Source: Protopterus annectens (Eukaryota > Chordata > Ceratodontiformes > Protopteridae). Taken from it: 64,000 nucleotides of DNA. Location of the stretch: contig NC_056733.1 of the NCBI RefSeq assembly GCF_019279795.1, forward strand, positions 1,999,179,462-1,999,243,461, given 5' to 3'. This document shows positions 1 through 11,540 of this stretch, piece after piece; position 1 is the first letter of the stretch, and every line of letters begins with the position of its first letter. The position numbers were made by a program, and so were the translations under genes. The notes under the pieces were generated by a model. That model searched no databases. It saw only the letters and a list, made by a program, of their open reading frames with translations, and was not told the DNA's origin.

Positions 1-477
1 TCCACCACTATGAACATTCCTTGGCCAAAGAAACACCCGTCCTGATGAAAAATCCCTGTAATCTCGTTGCAGCTTACGATACTTGGTTTGCTGCAACTTG
101 TCACTATACAGGGCTATTTGATTATATAAACTATCAAGCCTTTTTTCATTTAAACCTCCCTTGAAGCGGGTCCGTAGATCTTTATTCAAAGCCTCTACCT
201 GCTGCGACATTTCAGCTTCAAGGGGGGAAAAATATTCAATGAGAAGTCTCATATAGTTGTAACTTAAGTCTAAATTCAGTTCTTGCCATCATTTTAATAA
301 TTCAGGGTGACTGTCCCCATAAGTTGGCATGCATAAAACTCTCATGCCACGTGGGACTAAATGAAAATACAGGCTAGCTTCCATGTGTCTTCTTTGCCAG
401 ACTAATCTCTGCAATTTATATAAGTTATTTTTATGTGAAAAAATCTTACAGAGACTAACAAATATAGTCAATAGCAA
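1..477 (-). mobile_element. Penelope-like element ORF, N-terminal part (relic)
   Basis: Read on the minus strand, nearly the whole stretch is open, with one in-frame stop near 288 (after SHPELLK). The segment ends with a basic run, KYRKLQRDYRDFSSGRVFLWP, close to the conserved K-x-FLRD-x-DY-x-x-G-x-Y/F motif found before the RT domain of Neptune/Penelope-type elements. Upstream there is a helical, charged region (SQQVEALNKDLRTRF) as in that family. The RT and GIY-YIG domains would lie beyond the left edge of the window. The family call rests on this motif and on the general layout, so it is moderate; a coiled-coil host protein is a less likely alternative. Confidence 0.55.
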
Positions 478-599
478 AGAATGTCATAGATAAACTTCTT
501 AATTACTGAAAGTATATGATTGTATGAATCCTGTCAAAGTACATGAAAGAAAGTTGGGGCATTGGCTCATATAAAAAATGCTATTAATGTAGTCCTTGA

Positions 600-1420
600 T
601 GCCCATCATGGGCAAGTATTATACTCTAGATTCTTTGTACTGCCCAAAATGATTTCAAGTTCATATTGGATCTTGGCAACATAAATAACTCTGTACAAAA
701 GTGATCTTTTTTCATATGGTCACACTGCAGTACATCTTCCATATGTATCAACAGAAGACTGTGTGATGCTATGAGCTTCATGACTCTTATCTCCCTGTAT
801 GCTTTGCAACGTTTTATGATTGTCTCTTGTAGAGCAGGGGCCAATTGCTTCCAATTTTGGTCCCTGGTAATTAGTCTCACCTCAGCTCCACAGGTGTTTA
901 TCAAGTGCAAGTCAGTGGTGGCAGTTTATTTCTGCCTGTCATGTGTCTGTCTTCATATGTTTTGATAACTGACTTGTAATGCAGCAAATTAGGAACAGTG
1001 TTACCCAGTATAAGGATTTTGTCTGCTTAGTTCACTACTTGGGGATTACATTAACTCTGAAGAAGTCACAGCTTAACCCACTATTGCATCGACTTCAGGT
1101 GCAAACTCCTCTCAGGCTGCTACTAAAGAATAATGTCTCATCCCTCAGGAAATCAACAATTGAACCTTTATGCTATTAAGTTAACAGCTTGGATAATCCA
1201 CTTCCAGTTACAACCAGGGTCCACAGATAGATTCTTGCAGTGATGGGTATTCTGTTATTTTCAGAAATTTCTGCAAACAGAAAATCTTTTAAGGAAATGG
1301 AAGAGATTTCAGTATGGGCTGCCCATCATAACCCTGTCCTTGTTTCATCTTTTTCTAAGGTTCATAAGTATTGGAATGTTTTTTTAATCTCGGTTCAGCT
1401 ATTCATCAAATAATACATGG
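600..1420 (+). mobile_element. DIRS reverse transcriptase relic
   Basis: Frame-hopping translation gives fragments that line up with the RT of the better preserved DIRS element at 11.6-12.1 kb: a YSRFFVLPK block near 626, a VTLQYIFH-like block near 718, and an STGVYQVQ segment near 885 corresponding to the APRVFTK region. Many stops and frameshifts break it and the catalytic aspartates are not recognisable. The sequence is a degraded fragment without visible terminal repeats. Confidence 0.5.
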
Positions 1421-1934
1421 CAGTTGTATACGGTTTTCACACTGGGTAAGGTGTGTTATCCTTACCTATCCCTAGTCTGCAAAGCTTTAAGGGGTGCATG
1501 TTTAGTCTTAATATAGCCTTCTGTTAGGGAGCACATTTCCCCATAATCTTTATTTTCCTGAAGAAACTGACCCTTCTTCCATTTGAACTGTCTGCCACTG
1601 TATAAACTTTCAAACTTCCAACATTCCTGTTTATAAATTGTAAACATTGTATGGCAATCTTTCTTACTTCTCTTGCCACTATAGAGTATGATGGATTAAT
1701 TTATTAATAACTAACTTCAAGGGAGAAAAAATGGAGTAAGAGAAACAGAACAAGTGAGAAAAAAGTAATCTGTATGGTGTGAGTAGGGCAGAGTGGGGTA
1801 GCTGGGGGGCACCATGGTGAAATGGTTCATGAAGGTGATGTGGAAGAGTGCCACTGAGCCCTTCCCCTAGGGTGCGAGTTGACCTAAGGCCAGCCCTGAC
1901 TCTTTGTAGCCACATAATTATGTGTGCTGTGGAA
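1421..1934. other. Unassigned interval
   Basis: Intergenic-looking AT-rich sequence between the DIRS relic and the LTR piece. Open frames on the minus strand (for example 1679-1996) show no family motif and biased composition; I see nothing supportable here. Confidence 0.4.
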
Positions 1935-2108
1935 CGTAATACAGCAGATGCTTGGTCTTTGTGATAAAATGGCTTTATGAAAAGACTGAATCTCAACAGA
2001 AAAATTAAGATTAGAATTCTTTACAACAAGAGGTCTCTGCAGCTTGCAGGAAAAAAAAATAAAGTGCATGTATTTTTTACCCTGCTCACGTGAGGTTCTT
2101 TGTAATAC
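1935..2108 (-). mobile_element. Gypsy (Gmr1-like) LTR, distal part
   Basis: This segment resembles 24670-24860 in order and spacing: a block around GATAAAATGGCTTTATG, an AACAGAAAAAT-A block, a TTCTTTACAACAAG block and a CTCTGCAGCTTG block are matched by diverged counterparts there. It stops at the 3' end of CR1 copy A, and its continuation resumes at about 7331 on the other side of that element. I read it as the 3' LTR of the minus-strand gypsy element whose RNase H ends near 7990. The two LTR-like sequences are clearly diverged, so they could also come from different copies of one family. Confidence 0.5.
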
Positions 2109-2111
2109 CTG

Positions 2112-2145
2112 ACTTCTTCATAGGTTCATAGGTTCATACTAGGCT
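2112..2145 (-). repeat. CR1 3' terminal 8-bp tail
   Basis: On the minus strand the element ends in two to three copies of an AACCTATG unit. The same tail ends copy B near 16742 and copy C near 37000, each just after a conserved GATAGCCTAGTACCTACC-type segment. Such octamer tails are the reverse-transcription priming ends of CR1 elements. Confidence 0.75.
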
Positions 2146-2227
2146 ATCTGCCCTAGGGCATTTATAAGCCTAGCCAGAATGTGTTTGGCTTTCGCCACCC
2201 ATTTTAAATTTATTTTGCTATGCCCTT

Positions 2228-5017
2228 TTTCGAGGTTAGTATACTGTGCCTCTGTCTAACAGTGACACAGAAGTGATACCCGGGGTAAACCTACGATCTC
2301 CCATCCACTCATCAAGATTCCTCTTGAAGAGAGTCAATGAGGGACTCTGCCTAACCTGGACTGGGATTTTATTCCAGAGTGAAGGGAGCCTCTGGGTTAT
2401 GAATCTGTCCCTCCAGCATGTCCTATTTATTTCAGTGCTGAGGTTCAAGTCTCTCGAGCGTGGCTCGATGGGATTTGGATTTTCTGAGGTGCAGCATGTC
2501 CATTAATTCCGGGTTGGACATGGCTTTATACGTCAGGCACAGATCGCCTCTGAACAGGCGGTATGCCACTGAGTAGAGCTGGAGTTTCTTTAACCGGGCA
2601 GCATATGGCATCTGTTTGAGCCCTTTGATCCTCTTGGTGAGGTACTTTTGGGGTCTTTCCAGTTGCTGCAGGTGTCTGGTAAGGTACATCCCAAAAGGGG
2701 CATTGTACTCAATTATGGGCCTGATGAGGGATGAGTAAAGAGGCACGATGACCTCCCTGATCTAGATGTGAATCCCTTCATGATTAGGTGGGCTATATAA
2801 AATGTTTTTCTAACCACTTTGGCCACGTGGTTGTCAAATGAGAGATTGCTATCAACATGGGTCCCCAGGTCCCTAATTACTTCTTCTGTACTTAATGGAT
2901 TACCACCTATGTGGTAATTTGTGGGCACTTTGTTTTTGCCAAAGGGATGACTATACACTTTTTGGCATTTAGCTTGAGGCCATGGCTCTGGCACCAGTTG
3001 TCTGTTTCTATGAGGCCCTTTTGGAGGATGCTTGTGTCGGCTGGAGAGTTGATTATGGCGCCCAGTTTGCAGTCATCTGCGAACTTGGTCAGCCACAGTC
3101 CTTCCGTGTTGGCCTGTACCTCTGAGAAATATATACCGAACAAGAGAAGTCCCAGGACTGAGCCTTGTGGGACACCACTTGTAACTGGTTTGGAGTCTGA
3201 CATGGCTCCAGCAATTCTAACCATGTGGGTTCTGTCCTTGAGCCAGTTTGCAGTCCATCTAGTGACATAGGGGTTTATATGGTGAGCTTATCTATAATGC
3301 CCGAGTGGGGTATTGTATCGAAGGCTAGGTCCAGGTAGGCTGTGTGGACCACCTTCCCCTCGTCAATGGCCTTGGTGACTGTTTCAAAGAAATCAACCAG
3401 GTTTAAGAGGCAGGATCTGCCCTTAACAAAGCCGAACTGGGTAGGATCCAGTGTCTGTAGGTCCCCAATATCTTTATTTATGAGGTCCATGATGATCCTT
3501 TCCATAGCTTTGCAGACCAAGCTAGTCAGGCTTATGGGGCGATAGTTTCCAGGATCTGTTGAGGCACCACCTTTATGGAGAGGGACCACTGTTGCTGTAC
3601 GCCACTCTGTGGGCACATATCCTGTAGTAAGGCTGAGATTGAACAGTAGTTTTATGTTTGGGTTTAGCTCTTCTTGGAGTTCATGTAGGACGCAGCCCGG
3701 GACACCATCTGGTCCCATTGATGCTGTGTTTTTTGCTTTGGAGAGGGCGGCTCTTACCTGAGCATCTGAGATGTCAGGGGGGCACCACTCTGCTGGGATA
3801 GATATTTGCCTTTTGGGGGGGGAGGGGGGGGGAGAAGTTTGCGCTGAACCTGTCAGCTAGGATGTTGGCAATGTCTGTGGGTTCAGTGTATTTTTTGTCA
3901 TTTTGGACTAATTCTGAGCATATCTGGGAATTACCACCCAGGTTCCTAACATAACTAAAGAAAGCCTTGTGATTATCCTTAGTGTCCTGTGCAACTTTTC
4001 TCTCGAAGCTGGCCTTAGACAATTTTATGAGTGCCCGTAGTTTTTTGCTAATACTGATCAGTGATGCCTTCCCTTTTTGGGATTTTGCTCTATCATTTAG
4101 TAGCTTCCTCCTTCTATTGTATAGTTTGTTTATGGCTGGGGTCCACCAGACAGGACATCTGCCTTTGGAGGATTGGGTCTTGGTTTTATTTGGGATCGCA
4201 TGATCCATGCATTCCTGAAGGTCTTCATAGAATGCGTTTATAAAGGATTCTGCGGTCTGGGCCATATTTTCCACAGGCCCGGGGCTTTGAAGGATTCCAC
4301 CTCAGTTTTGAGGAGTGTGAAATTTGCTTTAGAGAAGTTTTTCACTGTGGTTTTCTGGGCAGGGGCTGGGGTCGGGATGTGAATATCCAGTGAGATTAGT
4401 TTATGGTCTGATCTTACCAGTGAGGGATACACTTCTGGTCTGGAGCATAGAGTCCCCATGTTGGTGATGATCAGGTCCAGTATGTTTTCCCCTCTTGTGG
4501 GAGTGGTAACAAGTTGTTCCATAGCATTTGAGTTTATAAATTCTAGGAACCTTTGGGCTAGGGTGTTGGAGCTAGAGTAATGCTCCCAGTCTATGTTTGG
4601 GTAGTTGAAGTCGCCCAATATAATGGTGTTTGGAGAGACCTTCATATTTTCCAGTGTTCTCAGGAAGGCCGAGTGGGGTTCCTGGGTTTGGGAGGGTGGT
4701 CTGTTGCAGGCTATAAACTGGAAGGCAGTTTTACCCACTGTTAGTTGCACATGGATAGTCTCTGATGCTTCGTGCTTTGCCACCAACCTGGAGGTGTGGG
4801 TATCTTTGATGAATATCGATACTCCCCCTCCTTTTGTGGTTTGGTCCAAGTTTTGGGGCAGAAAAGCATGGTATGAGGTATAACCTGGTAGTGCCAGGGT
4901 GCTCTCGGGATCCCTGAACCAGGTTTCTGTTACTGCACAGATATCGATGTTCTCCATGCTAAGGAGAGTTTCAAGTGCATGCATCTTGAGGTTTAGACTT
5001 CTGGCATTGAGTAGCAT
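2228..5017 (-). pseudogene. CR1 copy A ORF2: AP endonuclease and reverse transcriptase, frameshifted
   Basis: The ATG at 5017 begins MLLNARSLNLKMHALE, the usual start of a CR1 ORF2. Endonuclease motifs are visible: AVTETWF, GGGVSIFIKD, LGDFNYPNIDW and SDHKLISLD. A linker region with basic residues follows (4274-3774). RT motifs come next: YRPISLTSLVCKAMERI, a shortened LDLAFDTIPH lacking two residues before the usual AFD block, GVPQGSVLG and the catalytic FADDCKLG near 3080. At least four frame breaks separate these blocks, and the last segment ends LLDRGTVY at about 2236. The arrangement matches copies B and C residue for residue over long stretches. Confidence 0.85.
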
Positions 5018-5046
5018 TACTCTTAGTTTCTTATCCCTTGTGATAC

Positions 5047-6020
5047 CTATGGAGGTGGGTTTGTCTTTTGAGCCTTGCCTAAAAAAGGCACTATGGGGGT
5101 AGCAAGAGCCTTTGCCAATATCCGAAAGCCCAGGGGTGACAGGTGCAAGCCGTCCCTAGCGAAGCATCGTGGCTTGTCGAGCATATCATCCCAAGCTGAC
5201 AGGCATTGGATCCCCTTTGAATGACACCAGTACTTAAGCCAATTGTTGAAATTGATCATCTTGTCTTCATATTGTGGCATCATTCTTGGTGAGGGTAAGA
5301 TGCTCCTCAAGGTCAGGGTCATACCGGCCTGGGCTACATGCTCAGAGAGCTCCTTTATGTCTCTTTTCATGTAGTCCAGGGAGGTACGTCTCAGGTCATT
5401 CACACCAGCATGGACAATGACTGAGTCATATTTGTACTTGCCTTGGAGTGACCTGAGTGCTTGTGTTATGTGGCGGACCCTAGCGCCCGACAGGCTGCTC
5501 ACCGTGACCCTCTCCTTGTTCAGCCTGGTGAGCGGGACGTCAGTGTGCCTGACGATAGAGTCACCTATTACAAGTGTATCAGGTGTGTTGTTTAGTCTTA
5601 AGGGCTGTGACTGTTTGGCACACTGGCTTTGTGAGATATGTGTTGCACGTGTTTTGTTTTGGGGTAGCGGTTGCTTGGGTGTCTGCTTTGGAGGTCTCTG
5701 CTGCTTAGGCAGATCTTTATTTAGAGCCTCCGAGTATGTTTTTGTGTGATTATGTGTTTGGTTTGCTGTCGTGGTAGGTCTATGTGAGACTGGAATTGTA
5801 GTGAGTGTGGTTTCCTTCTCCTCCTGACTGGTTATGCCAGTACTGAGTTGAGAGAGCTTAGCCTCCAGTTTGGCTATATGTTGCATCTCTCACATGTGTT
5901 GGAATTTGTTGGGAGGAGGAGAGGGTTGTCTGTGTACATGAGGCAGTTGTAACATTGCCTCAAGATTCCCAGATTCACCAGCTGGACCGGAGAGGAGATT
6001 GACAACTGACCTTTGGACAT
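5047..6020 (-). pseudogene. CR1 copy A ORF1: zinc-knuckle plus SGNH esterase, frameshifted
   Basis: The start is the ATG at 6020, giving MSKGQLSISSPVQLVN, the same start as in copies C and D. A C-x2-C (CYNC) and a second C-x2-C (CERC) follow, a putative zinc-binding pair seen in CR1-group ORF1. A one-base deletion just after CERC (near 5880) breaks the frame; the remainder reads open to 5047. It carries an SGNH-hydrolase core: block I VIGDSIVR with the nucleophile serine, block III HAGVNDLR, and the final DGLHLSPLG with Asp and His. In related LINEs the ORF1 esterase is thought to bind RNA and lipid or membrane and to help retrotransposition. The stop lies 30 bp before the ORF2 start. Confidence 0.82.
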
Positions 6021-6334
6021 GCTAGAATAATATTGGGAATTCCTTAATAATTGAAAACAAGGGCCAGTGGGGAGTGAGGGTGTAGTGCTTTTAATTTTTA
6101 GTGCTGACTTATATAATTGCTTTAGTGAGCAAGTGCCGGGTAACTTAAGTGCAATGTGTTACAGGTAACTTAAATGCAAAAACAACAAATAACTTTCTTT
6201 CAAGTGAAACAAGGAAATAAGTACAGTAAGCAATGCAGATATCACTAGTGATCCACAGAAGCGCTGAGAAGCCACGTATTAGGTGGAATTAGCGTTCCAG
6301 GGAAATAACAAGCAAACAAACAACAAGCATATAA

Positions 6335-7100
6335 ACAAAGCTAGATTCAGCAGGCCTGGATCTAGTCTATGCTACAGCAAACAAGGTGTACCAATTTCAG
6401 TAAGATACAGTTCAAATATTCAAGCACTATAAACCTTTAACCAGAAATTCCCAGCTCAGAAGGGCAGAGTCCAGCCTCTTCTCCCACAAGAGTGCAGACC
6501 ACGAACCTTCTTTATGTAAAATAACTGGCCTGAAGCCCAAGTGCTTAATCCAAAAGACTTAGAATGATAGCTACACTTTAATCAAGTTACTACCAAGCAG
6601 TAATAAATACAATTGAATACTTTAGAGAATGCCTGGATTAGTGCTCAAGTTACACAAACAAAGCTAGATTCATCAGGCCCGAATCCAGTCTATGCCACAA
6701 CAAACAAGGCGCACCAACTTCAGTAAGAAGCAGTTCAGATATGCATGCACTATAAGCCTTTAACCAGAAATTCCCAGCTCAGAAGGGCAGAGTCCAGCCT
6801 CTCCTCCCACAAGAGTGCACACCACGAATCCTCTTAATGTAAAATAACTGGCCTGAAAGCCCAAGTGCTTAAACCAGAATTAATACACTTTTAGAATAAC
6901 AGACACTGAGCCCTCAATCAGCAGTTCCCAACCTAGAAGGATGTAAGCTACCTGTTCTGCCACTACAGTGCAGACCACAAACCCTCTCAGTGCAAAACAA
7001 CTGGTCCGAAGCCCAAGTGTTTAAACCAAAAGGCTTAGAATGAGTTACACCAAGCAGTAATAAATACAATTGAGTACTTTTAAGATGATGCAAAAGTAAA
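6335..7100 (-). repeat. Tandem monomers in the CR1 copy A 5' UTR
   Basis: Two units of about 322 bp (starting at 6335 and 6657 with ACAAAGCTAGATTCA) are followed by a partial third unit from about 6912. Each holds an AATTCCCAGCTCAGAAGG block, a CACAAGAGTGCA block and a CAGTAATAAATACAATTGA block. Their position upstream of ORF1 is that of promoter monomers in LINE 5' UTRs. A further block at 7230-7325 is shared, in opposite orientation, with 32260-32360 upstream of copy C. Confidence 0.75.
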
Positions 7101-7330
7101 ATAAAGTAGGTAGAAACACAAGTACAGTAAAAGCAGATTAATTTTTTTTTTTCTGAACAATTGCTGAGATCAAAGAAACAGATCTGAGTGCTGAAAATAG
7201 AAAACTGGCTAGTTATAAGAAAAAAAAAAAGCTAAGCTAGAAGGCTTCCCTCCAACACAGAAGGGCTTGGGGGCTCAGAAGCCTACAAATAGTCTATACC
7301 ACTTAACAGGAAAGGCAGGAAACAAGCTTA

Positions 7331-7764
7331 AATTTTTCTGTGATATTAAAGGTTGCAATACATCTGATGCTGAATAATGTCTAGATAAAAATACACTTAT
7401 CTAATCACAGACCATATGTTGAGAACATCAGTACTCTCTCTGACAAACTGATACCTGTAACATTACTCTTTCCAGAGCTCATACTCTGGTCTTCACACTT
7501 ATGTTCACAAACATCTTCAGACACCTGTAGAACCTCTCTCTTATTGACTCTGGTTTTATATTCCTTTTAAATATATAGTCCTACTCCTCCTTTTAAATAT
7601 CTTTAGGTATGCATCTGAGTGCTTCGTGTATTCCCTCTTTAAAGGGGGTATTCTTAATTCCCACTTCAGTAGACACATTTTTAACAATGCGTCAAATACA
7701 AGATTACATATGGCAGGATAACAAAAAGTATATGTGGAAATCACCATTGCTATATTATATGTAA
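7331..7764 (-). mobile_element. Gypsy (Gmr1-like) 3' LTR, proximal part
   Basis: This continues the LTR split by CR1 copy A. It aligns by eye with 24860-25265: a GAATAATGTCTAGATAAAAA block (7371) versus GAATAATGTCGAGATAAAAA (24900), a TTAGGTATGCATCTGAG block (7604) versus TTAGGTCTGCATCTGAG (25095), and the same order of flanking blocks. It starts directly after a polypurine stretch on the minus strand. Divergence between the two LTRs is high, which points to an old insertion. Confidence 0.6.
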
Positions 7765-7776
7765 CCCCCTCCCAGC
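7765..7776 (-). promoter_or_regulatory. Candidate polypurine tract of the gypsy element
   Basis: On the minus strand this reads GCTGGGAGGGGG and abuts the point where similarity to the second LTR begins. LTR retrotransposons prime plus-strand synthesis from such a tract directly upstream of the 3' LTR. Position and composition fit; no other evidence. Confidence 0.5.
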
Positions 7777-7989
7777 TTGAGATCATCCATTGTAGGTCCT
7801 ATGGATAGTTTGTAGGCATTTGACAGATGAACAGAATTGTGCCTGGCACCAGCATGATGTATTTTGAAGAAGAAAGGTTGGCAGAATGGGGGACCCCTGC
7901 AAAGCTTGGCTTTTCCACTTTCTGCTAGTGAAGCCTTTACAGTTGTTAGTTACAAAAGTTGACTCTTACCAAAAGGTAGTGTTGTAGCT
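7777..7989 (-). other. Gypsy non-coding 3' segment
   Basis: Sequence between the recognisable RNase H remnant and the polypurine tract. No integrase is present here, which matters because in a standard Ty3/gypsy element the integrase would lie between RNase H and the 3' LTR. Confidence 0.45.
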
Positions 7990-8745
7990 ATTATAGAGGT
8001 TACGTTAATGGCCAAGTGAGTTTTCTCTCTGAGAATTAGGTTTCAGGTGGGTAGCTTGCACTTAAATGGTATACAGTGTGTTCTTCCACACACATTCTGT
8101 GAGACAGCATTGCCCCAACCCCCATTTTGAAGCTTGTGTGTGCAGTGTAAACTGTCTGGAAAAGGTACACAATGGACTTTTCAAGTGATGAAAAATTCTC
8201 TGCCTTTGGGTTCCATCTGACTTCGGTGGGTATTTTCCCCTTTATAAGTTTAGCAAGGTTATAGGAGCTTGTAAAAAACAAAAAAAAAAAACAATTATAT
8301 AGTTTTCCTGCAATATCCAGCCAGGCCTAGCATTGCCTTCCCTTGCTTCTTCGTGATAAGCCAGTTTTGTGCTGCTACAACCCCTTTCTCTTTGGGGCTT
8401 TATAATCCTCCTGCCTATTGGGTGGTCATCTCAAGATTATTTTTGGAGATGTACTGTAAATCATGCTTGTCTGAGAGCCAAAGTTTGTGTAAACATTGGG
8501 CAGGTGTGAGTCCTTGTCTTCTGAATTTTGACATCATCCAAATATGCTGCTTACAGGTTATGAGGATTGAGCACCTGGTCCATTTAGTGCTGAAAGGTAG
8601 TTGTTGCTTCCATGATGGCCAAATGGGAGAATCTGATACTGGAAGAGACTGTTAGGGGTTGAAATGACATTTTCCTTTGGCATTGTCCATTTACCAGAAT
8701 GTAAGTAGTCTCTTGTGAAATCCAAAGTGGTCAGGAATCTAGCAT
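7990..8745 (-). pseudogene. Gmr1-like Ty3/gypsy RT (C-terminal part) and start of RNase H
   Basis: Minus-strand translation gives classical Ty3/gypsy RT blocks in order: ARFLTTLDFTRDY (near 8740), LFQYQILPFG, the catalytic YLDD (about 8531-8545), an IGRRIIKPQ segment, then LIKGKIPTEVRWNPKAE and the RNase H opening VGAMLSH (about 8100). Several stops and frameshifts disrupt it and the RNase H beyond this is not recognisable. The RT is cut at 8745 by the left end of the DIRS element; the missing N-terminal part lies at 18600-18950. Confidence 0.8.
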
Positions 8746-8880
8746 CTGATGTTGTCATTTTCATTTATTCCCCAACTGTTGGGTTCAGATCTGACTCTGC
8801 TGCTTCATGGAACTATGAAACTTTAGAGCTCCTCCCTTACCCATAATGCCCTAACCTGCCTCAGCTCTCATTCTCTGCCT
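8746..8880 (+). repeat. DIRS left inverted terminal repeat
   Basis: Contains ATTTTCATTTATTCC, CCCAACTGTTGGGTTC, AGAGCTCCTCCCTTAC and ATAATGCCCTAACCTG in this order. The reverse complement of 18428-18560 holds the same blocks in the same order. It starts abruptly where the gypsy RT frame stops. Confidence 0.78.
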
Positions 8881-9190
8881 TAGCGTATGGACGTGGTCAC
8901 TGTATACTGTCGAGTATTGTGACTTTTTTCTTTTGAGTTGAAATCTTAGTTTATAGCTCTCTAGTTTCATAAACTTATTTTTCTAATGTTTATATTTTAT
9001 CTTTATAGCACTTTCTCCTTTTACCACTTATTTGTGTAAATCTTTATTACCATTGTTAGTATTCCCTCCTTTACATACTTTCGGGTACATCATTAATTAC
9101 CATCGTTGGTAATTTTTCCCATTTTAATTTATTAAAAAAAAAACTTTGCTTATTTTTCTTTTTTTTATAGTATTACTGTATAGTGTTAAA

Positions 9191-11540
9191 ATGCCTGAGA
9201 AGCCTTGGGATTTTAAAAAATTGTACAGCCTGTGGCCATAAAATTCCATTATCAGATGCACATTCCAAATGAACAAATTGTTTTAAGTGCGACATTTGCG
9301 AGGCTTTTAACCCTAGAGCCTTGATTGATAGGAAAAATAAATGAATCCTTAGAGGTTTGCTCTCCTCCAAACATGCTTCAATGTAATCTGGGGCTCAAAC
9401 CCCAAGAAGTCTGTCAAAAAGGATTCAAGAAAGTGTTACCCATTTCCCAGGTACTTCTTCAGCTCTGGTTTCGGAACCTGCATGTAAAGTTTCTAAAGCT
9501 TCAGATCTGACGCCTTTGGATCCGAAATCTAGACCTGGAAAATCATCTAGGATGCGATCACCACAGTTGGTCCTGGATCTGGTTTCCTTTCAGCTACCAT
9601 CACCCTTTTTTGGAGCGGTCTCTGAGGCATCACCATTCCAGACCATCTTCGGTAGCATCTTCTACATGTTCTTCCAGAAGTCTGACTGAAGCCACTGTGG
9701 ACAGAATAATAAGGAAACTCCACTCGATGCAGATTCAAATGGGGGGGTTCTTCCAGCTCTGACCCCATCGGGTCCGGAGACCATTATTAGTGCTACATCC
9801 CCATTATTGGCTCCTTCTCTGAGCTGACCATTGGTTTTAGAGCAGTCAGATCTGAAGATTCCAGAGTCGTCTGCATTGGATCTGAAGATACTGGTTTCTT
9901 TGACTCCACTGTGTCTTTCAGTGGACAGACACCGATTTACTTCAGAGTCAGATGACTGTTAAAGCTGTAGCATCATTGCTAGATCTGGGGTGTTGGATTC
10001 GACTCCGCAGCTGTTGGAGCCATCATTGCCCCTCAGAGCTTTGGAGCTAGATAGCTCGGCTCTGACTCCCTCCTCGAATAGTCTGACTTTGGGACAGAGG
10101 GAGCCTCCTACCCATCCCAATTTGCCTATGCGTCTAGAGCCTTAACCAACTGTGCCACTGGGACAACCAGCCCAAGTTAGTCACCAGAGTACCCAGCACA
10201 GTATACTAATTTCTTCTGACACTTCTCTGAAGCATCCCACCAAAGAAATTCCCAGGAGGAAAAAGTGCAAGAGGAGGCACTTGGACTCTGCAGAAGAATC
10301 TGCCACAGAAGATACTAACTTTAATGAGGGGGAAGATTCCCCAAGATCACTACCTGACAATGTCTTATTTGGTGACATCCTAGAACTCATAATGCAAAAG
10401 GATGGTTGGTCCCCCAATATCCCTTCTCAATAGGAGTCAGTATTCCTGGAGACTTTTGGAGCTGGCTCATCTCCCTCCTGAGTGGCTCCACCTGCCGATG
10501 AGCTCATTGATTTTGTGTCTCAGCAAGAATGGAAGGAGCCTGACACCATCAAGCCTATCCCCAAAAGACCAGATAGGATCCTGGCACCTGCAAAGCACAG
10601 AGAGTATTGGAGCAAGGGAGTACCAGTTGATGCCATGGTCATAGCAGCAGCCATGAAGAAGGAATTAGTGGAACAAAGTTTCTCTTTCCACCCCCCCCCC
10701 CCAACAGGCAGTCTACAGCATTGGACAGATTAGGAAAGTGTGTCTATGCTTCTGTGACCTTTGCCCTTAGGTCGCTGAATTATTTGGCACAATTCACAAG
10801 ACTCCAGAGGGATTTGATTAAAGAACTTACCAAATCCCTCAGTGGGACCATATCTTCTGAGGAAGAAAGTACTGTTGACTTGTGTTTGGCTACCTTTCTG
10901 TCCATTTCAAACTCATCCATGAGACTTATCTCTCATGCAGCTGAAGGTAAGTTACGGGCGGCAGGTCCAGGCATTTCCATCAGGAAACATGCCTAGATGT
11001 GCTTGTGTGACTTTGCAGAACCCTTCAAATCTTCCTTAATCAGTGCTCTCTTTGAAGGAGGTTCCTTATTTAGCCCCAAAGTCAAAGACGCACTTTCTAG
11101 GTGTGAGCAGGAAGGAAAAACCTTGTCTGCTGTTGGTGTAGTTTTTTTGCCCCTTAATAGACCTTTTCTAGGAACCAACGAGACAGATAGAAAATGTGGT
11201 TCAAAAATTCCCAGGGTCCCTTCCAAGATCCACATAGAGACAGTTCCCTCAGAGGCAGAGGAGGGAACTCCAATGGAAGATGCCTTCTCCTTGGTAGAGG
11301 TGGTCCACATAACCAAGGATCTGGAGATGAGATACCTTCTCTGATAGATCCTGTCAGCACTTCTGAAAGGAAGCTGGACTGTCCATCTGTGGAGGCAGTC
11401 AGGGGTCGTTTATCCCTACACCAGAAAGTCTGGCTAGAAATTACAAAAGATTCATGCGTGCAGAGGATAATATCATGTAGTAAACAAAATCCCTGATGCT
11501 TCACCCAATCAGAGGGAAGCAGCAACACTATAAGTAATCA
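9191..11540 (+). pseudogene. DIRS copy A Gag-like ORF1 (degraded)
   Basis: An ATG at 9191 precedes a zinc-finger-like motif read across a frameshift: C-x2-CGHKIP-x-SD-x-H followed by C-x2-C (about 9222-9290), the signature of vertebrate DIRS Gag proteins. A serine- and proline-rich, low-complexity region follows (about 9430-10150), then acidic FNEGEDSPRSLPDN (about 10320) and a helical C-terminal region (FALRSLNYLAQF, DFAEPFKSSLISALFEG). The same C-terminal blocks recur in the relic at 29.5-29.9 kb. Several in-frame stops and shifts make this a pseudogene. Gag is presumed to package the element RNA. Confidence 0.75.

Larger units (their letters stand above)
2112..7325 (-). mobile_element. CR1-type LINE, copy A (near full length)
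   Basis: A non-LTR retrotransposon in minus orientation with 5' UTR monomers (about 6335-7325), ORF1 (6020-5047), ORF2 with AP endonuclease and RT (5017-2228), and a 3' end closing in an 8-bp repeat of the CCTATGAA type. Tails of this kind and an ORF1 esterase are features of the CR1/L2 group. Its coding frames carry several frameshifts, so it is inactive. It lies between the two halves of the gypsy LTR (1935-2108 and 7331-7764). Copies B, C and D in this window belong to the same family. Confidence 0.88.

Noticed and set aside
2911..5102. Several plus-strand frames across CR1 copy A
   Set aside because: Antisense shadows of ORF2; codon pattern and motifs lie on the minus strand.
6335..7100. 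Regular repeats that might be a CRISPR-like or satellite array
   Set aside because: Only two and a half units of about 322 bp with no spacer structure, placed in a LINE 5' UTR.
10181..11528. Minus-strand frames inside the DIRS Gag region
   Set aside because: Low-complexity antisense of the serine/proline-rich Gag; no motif.
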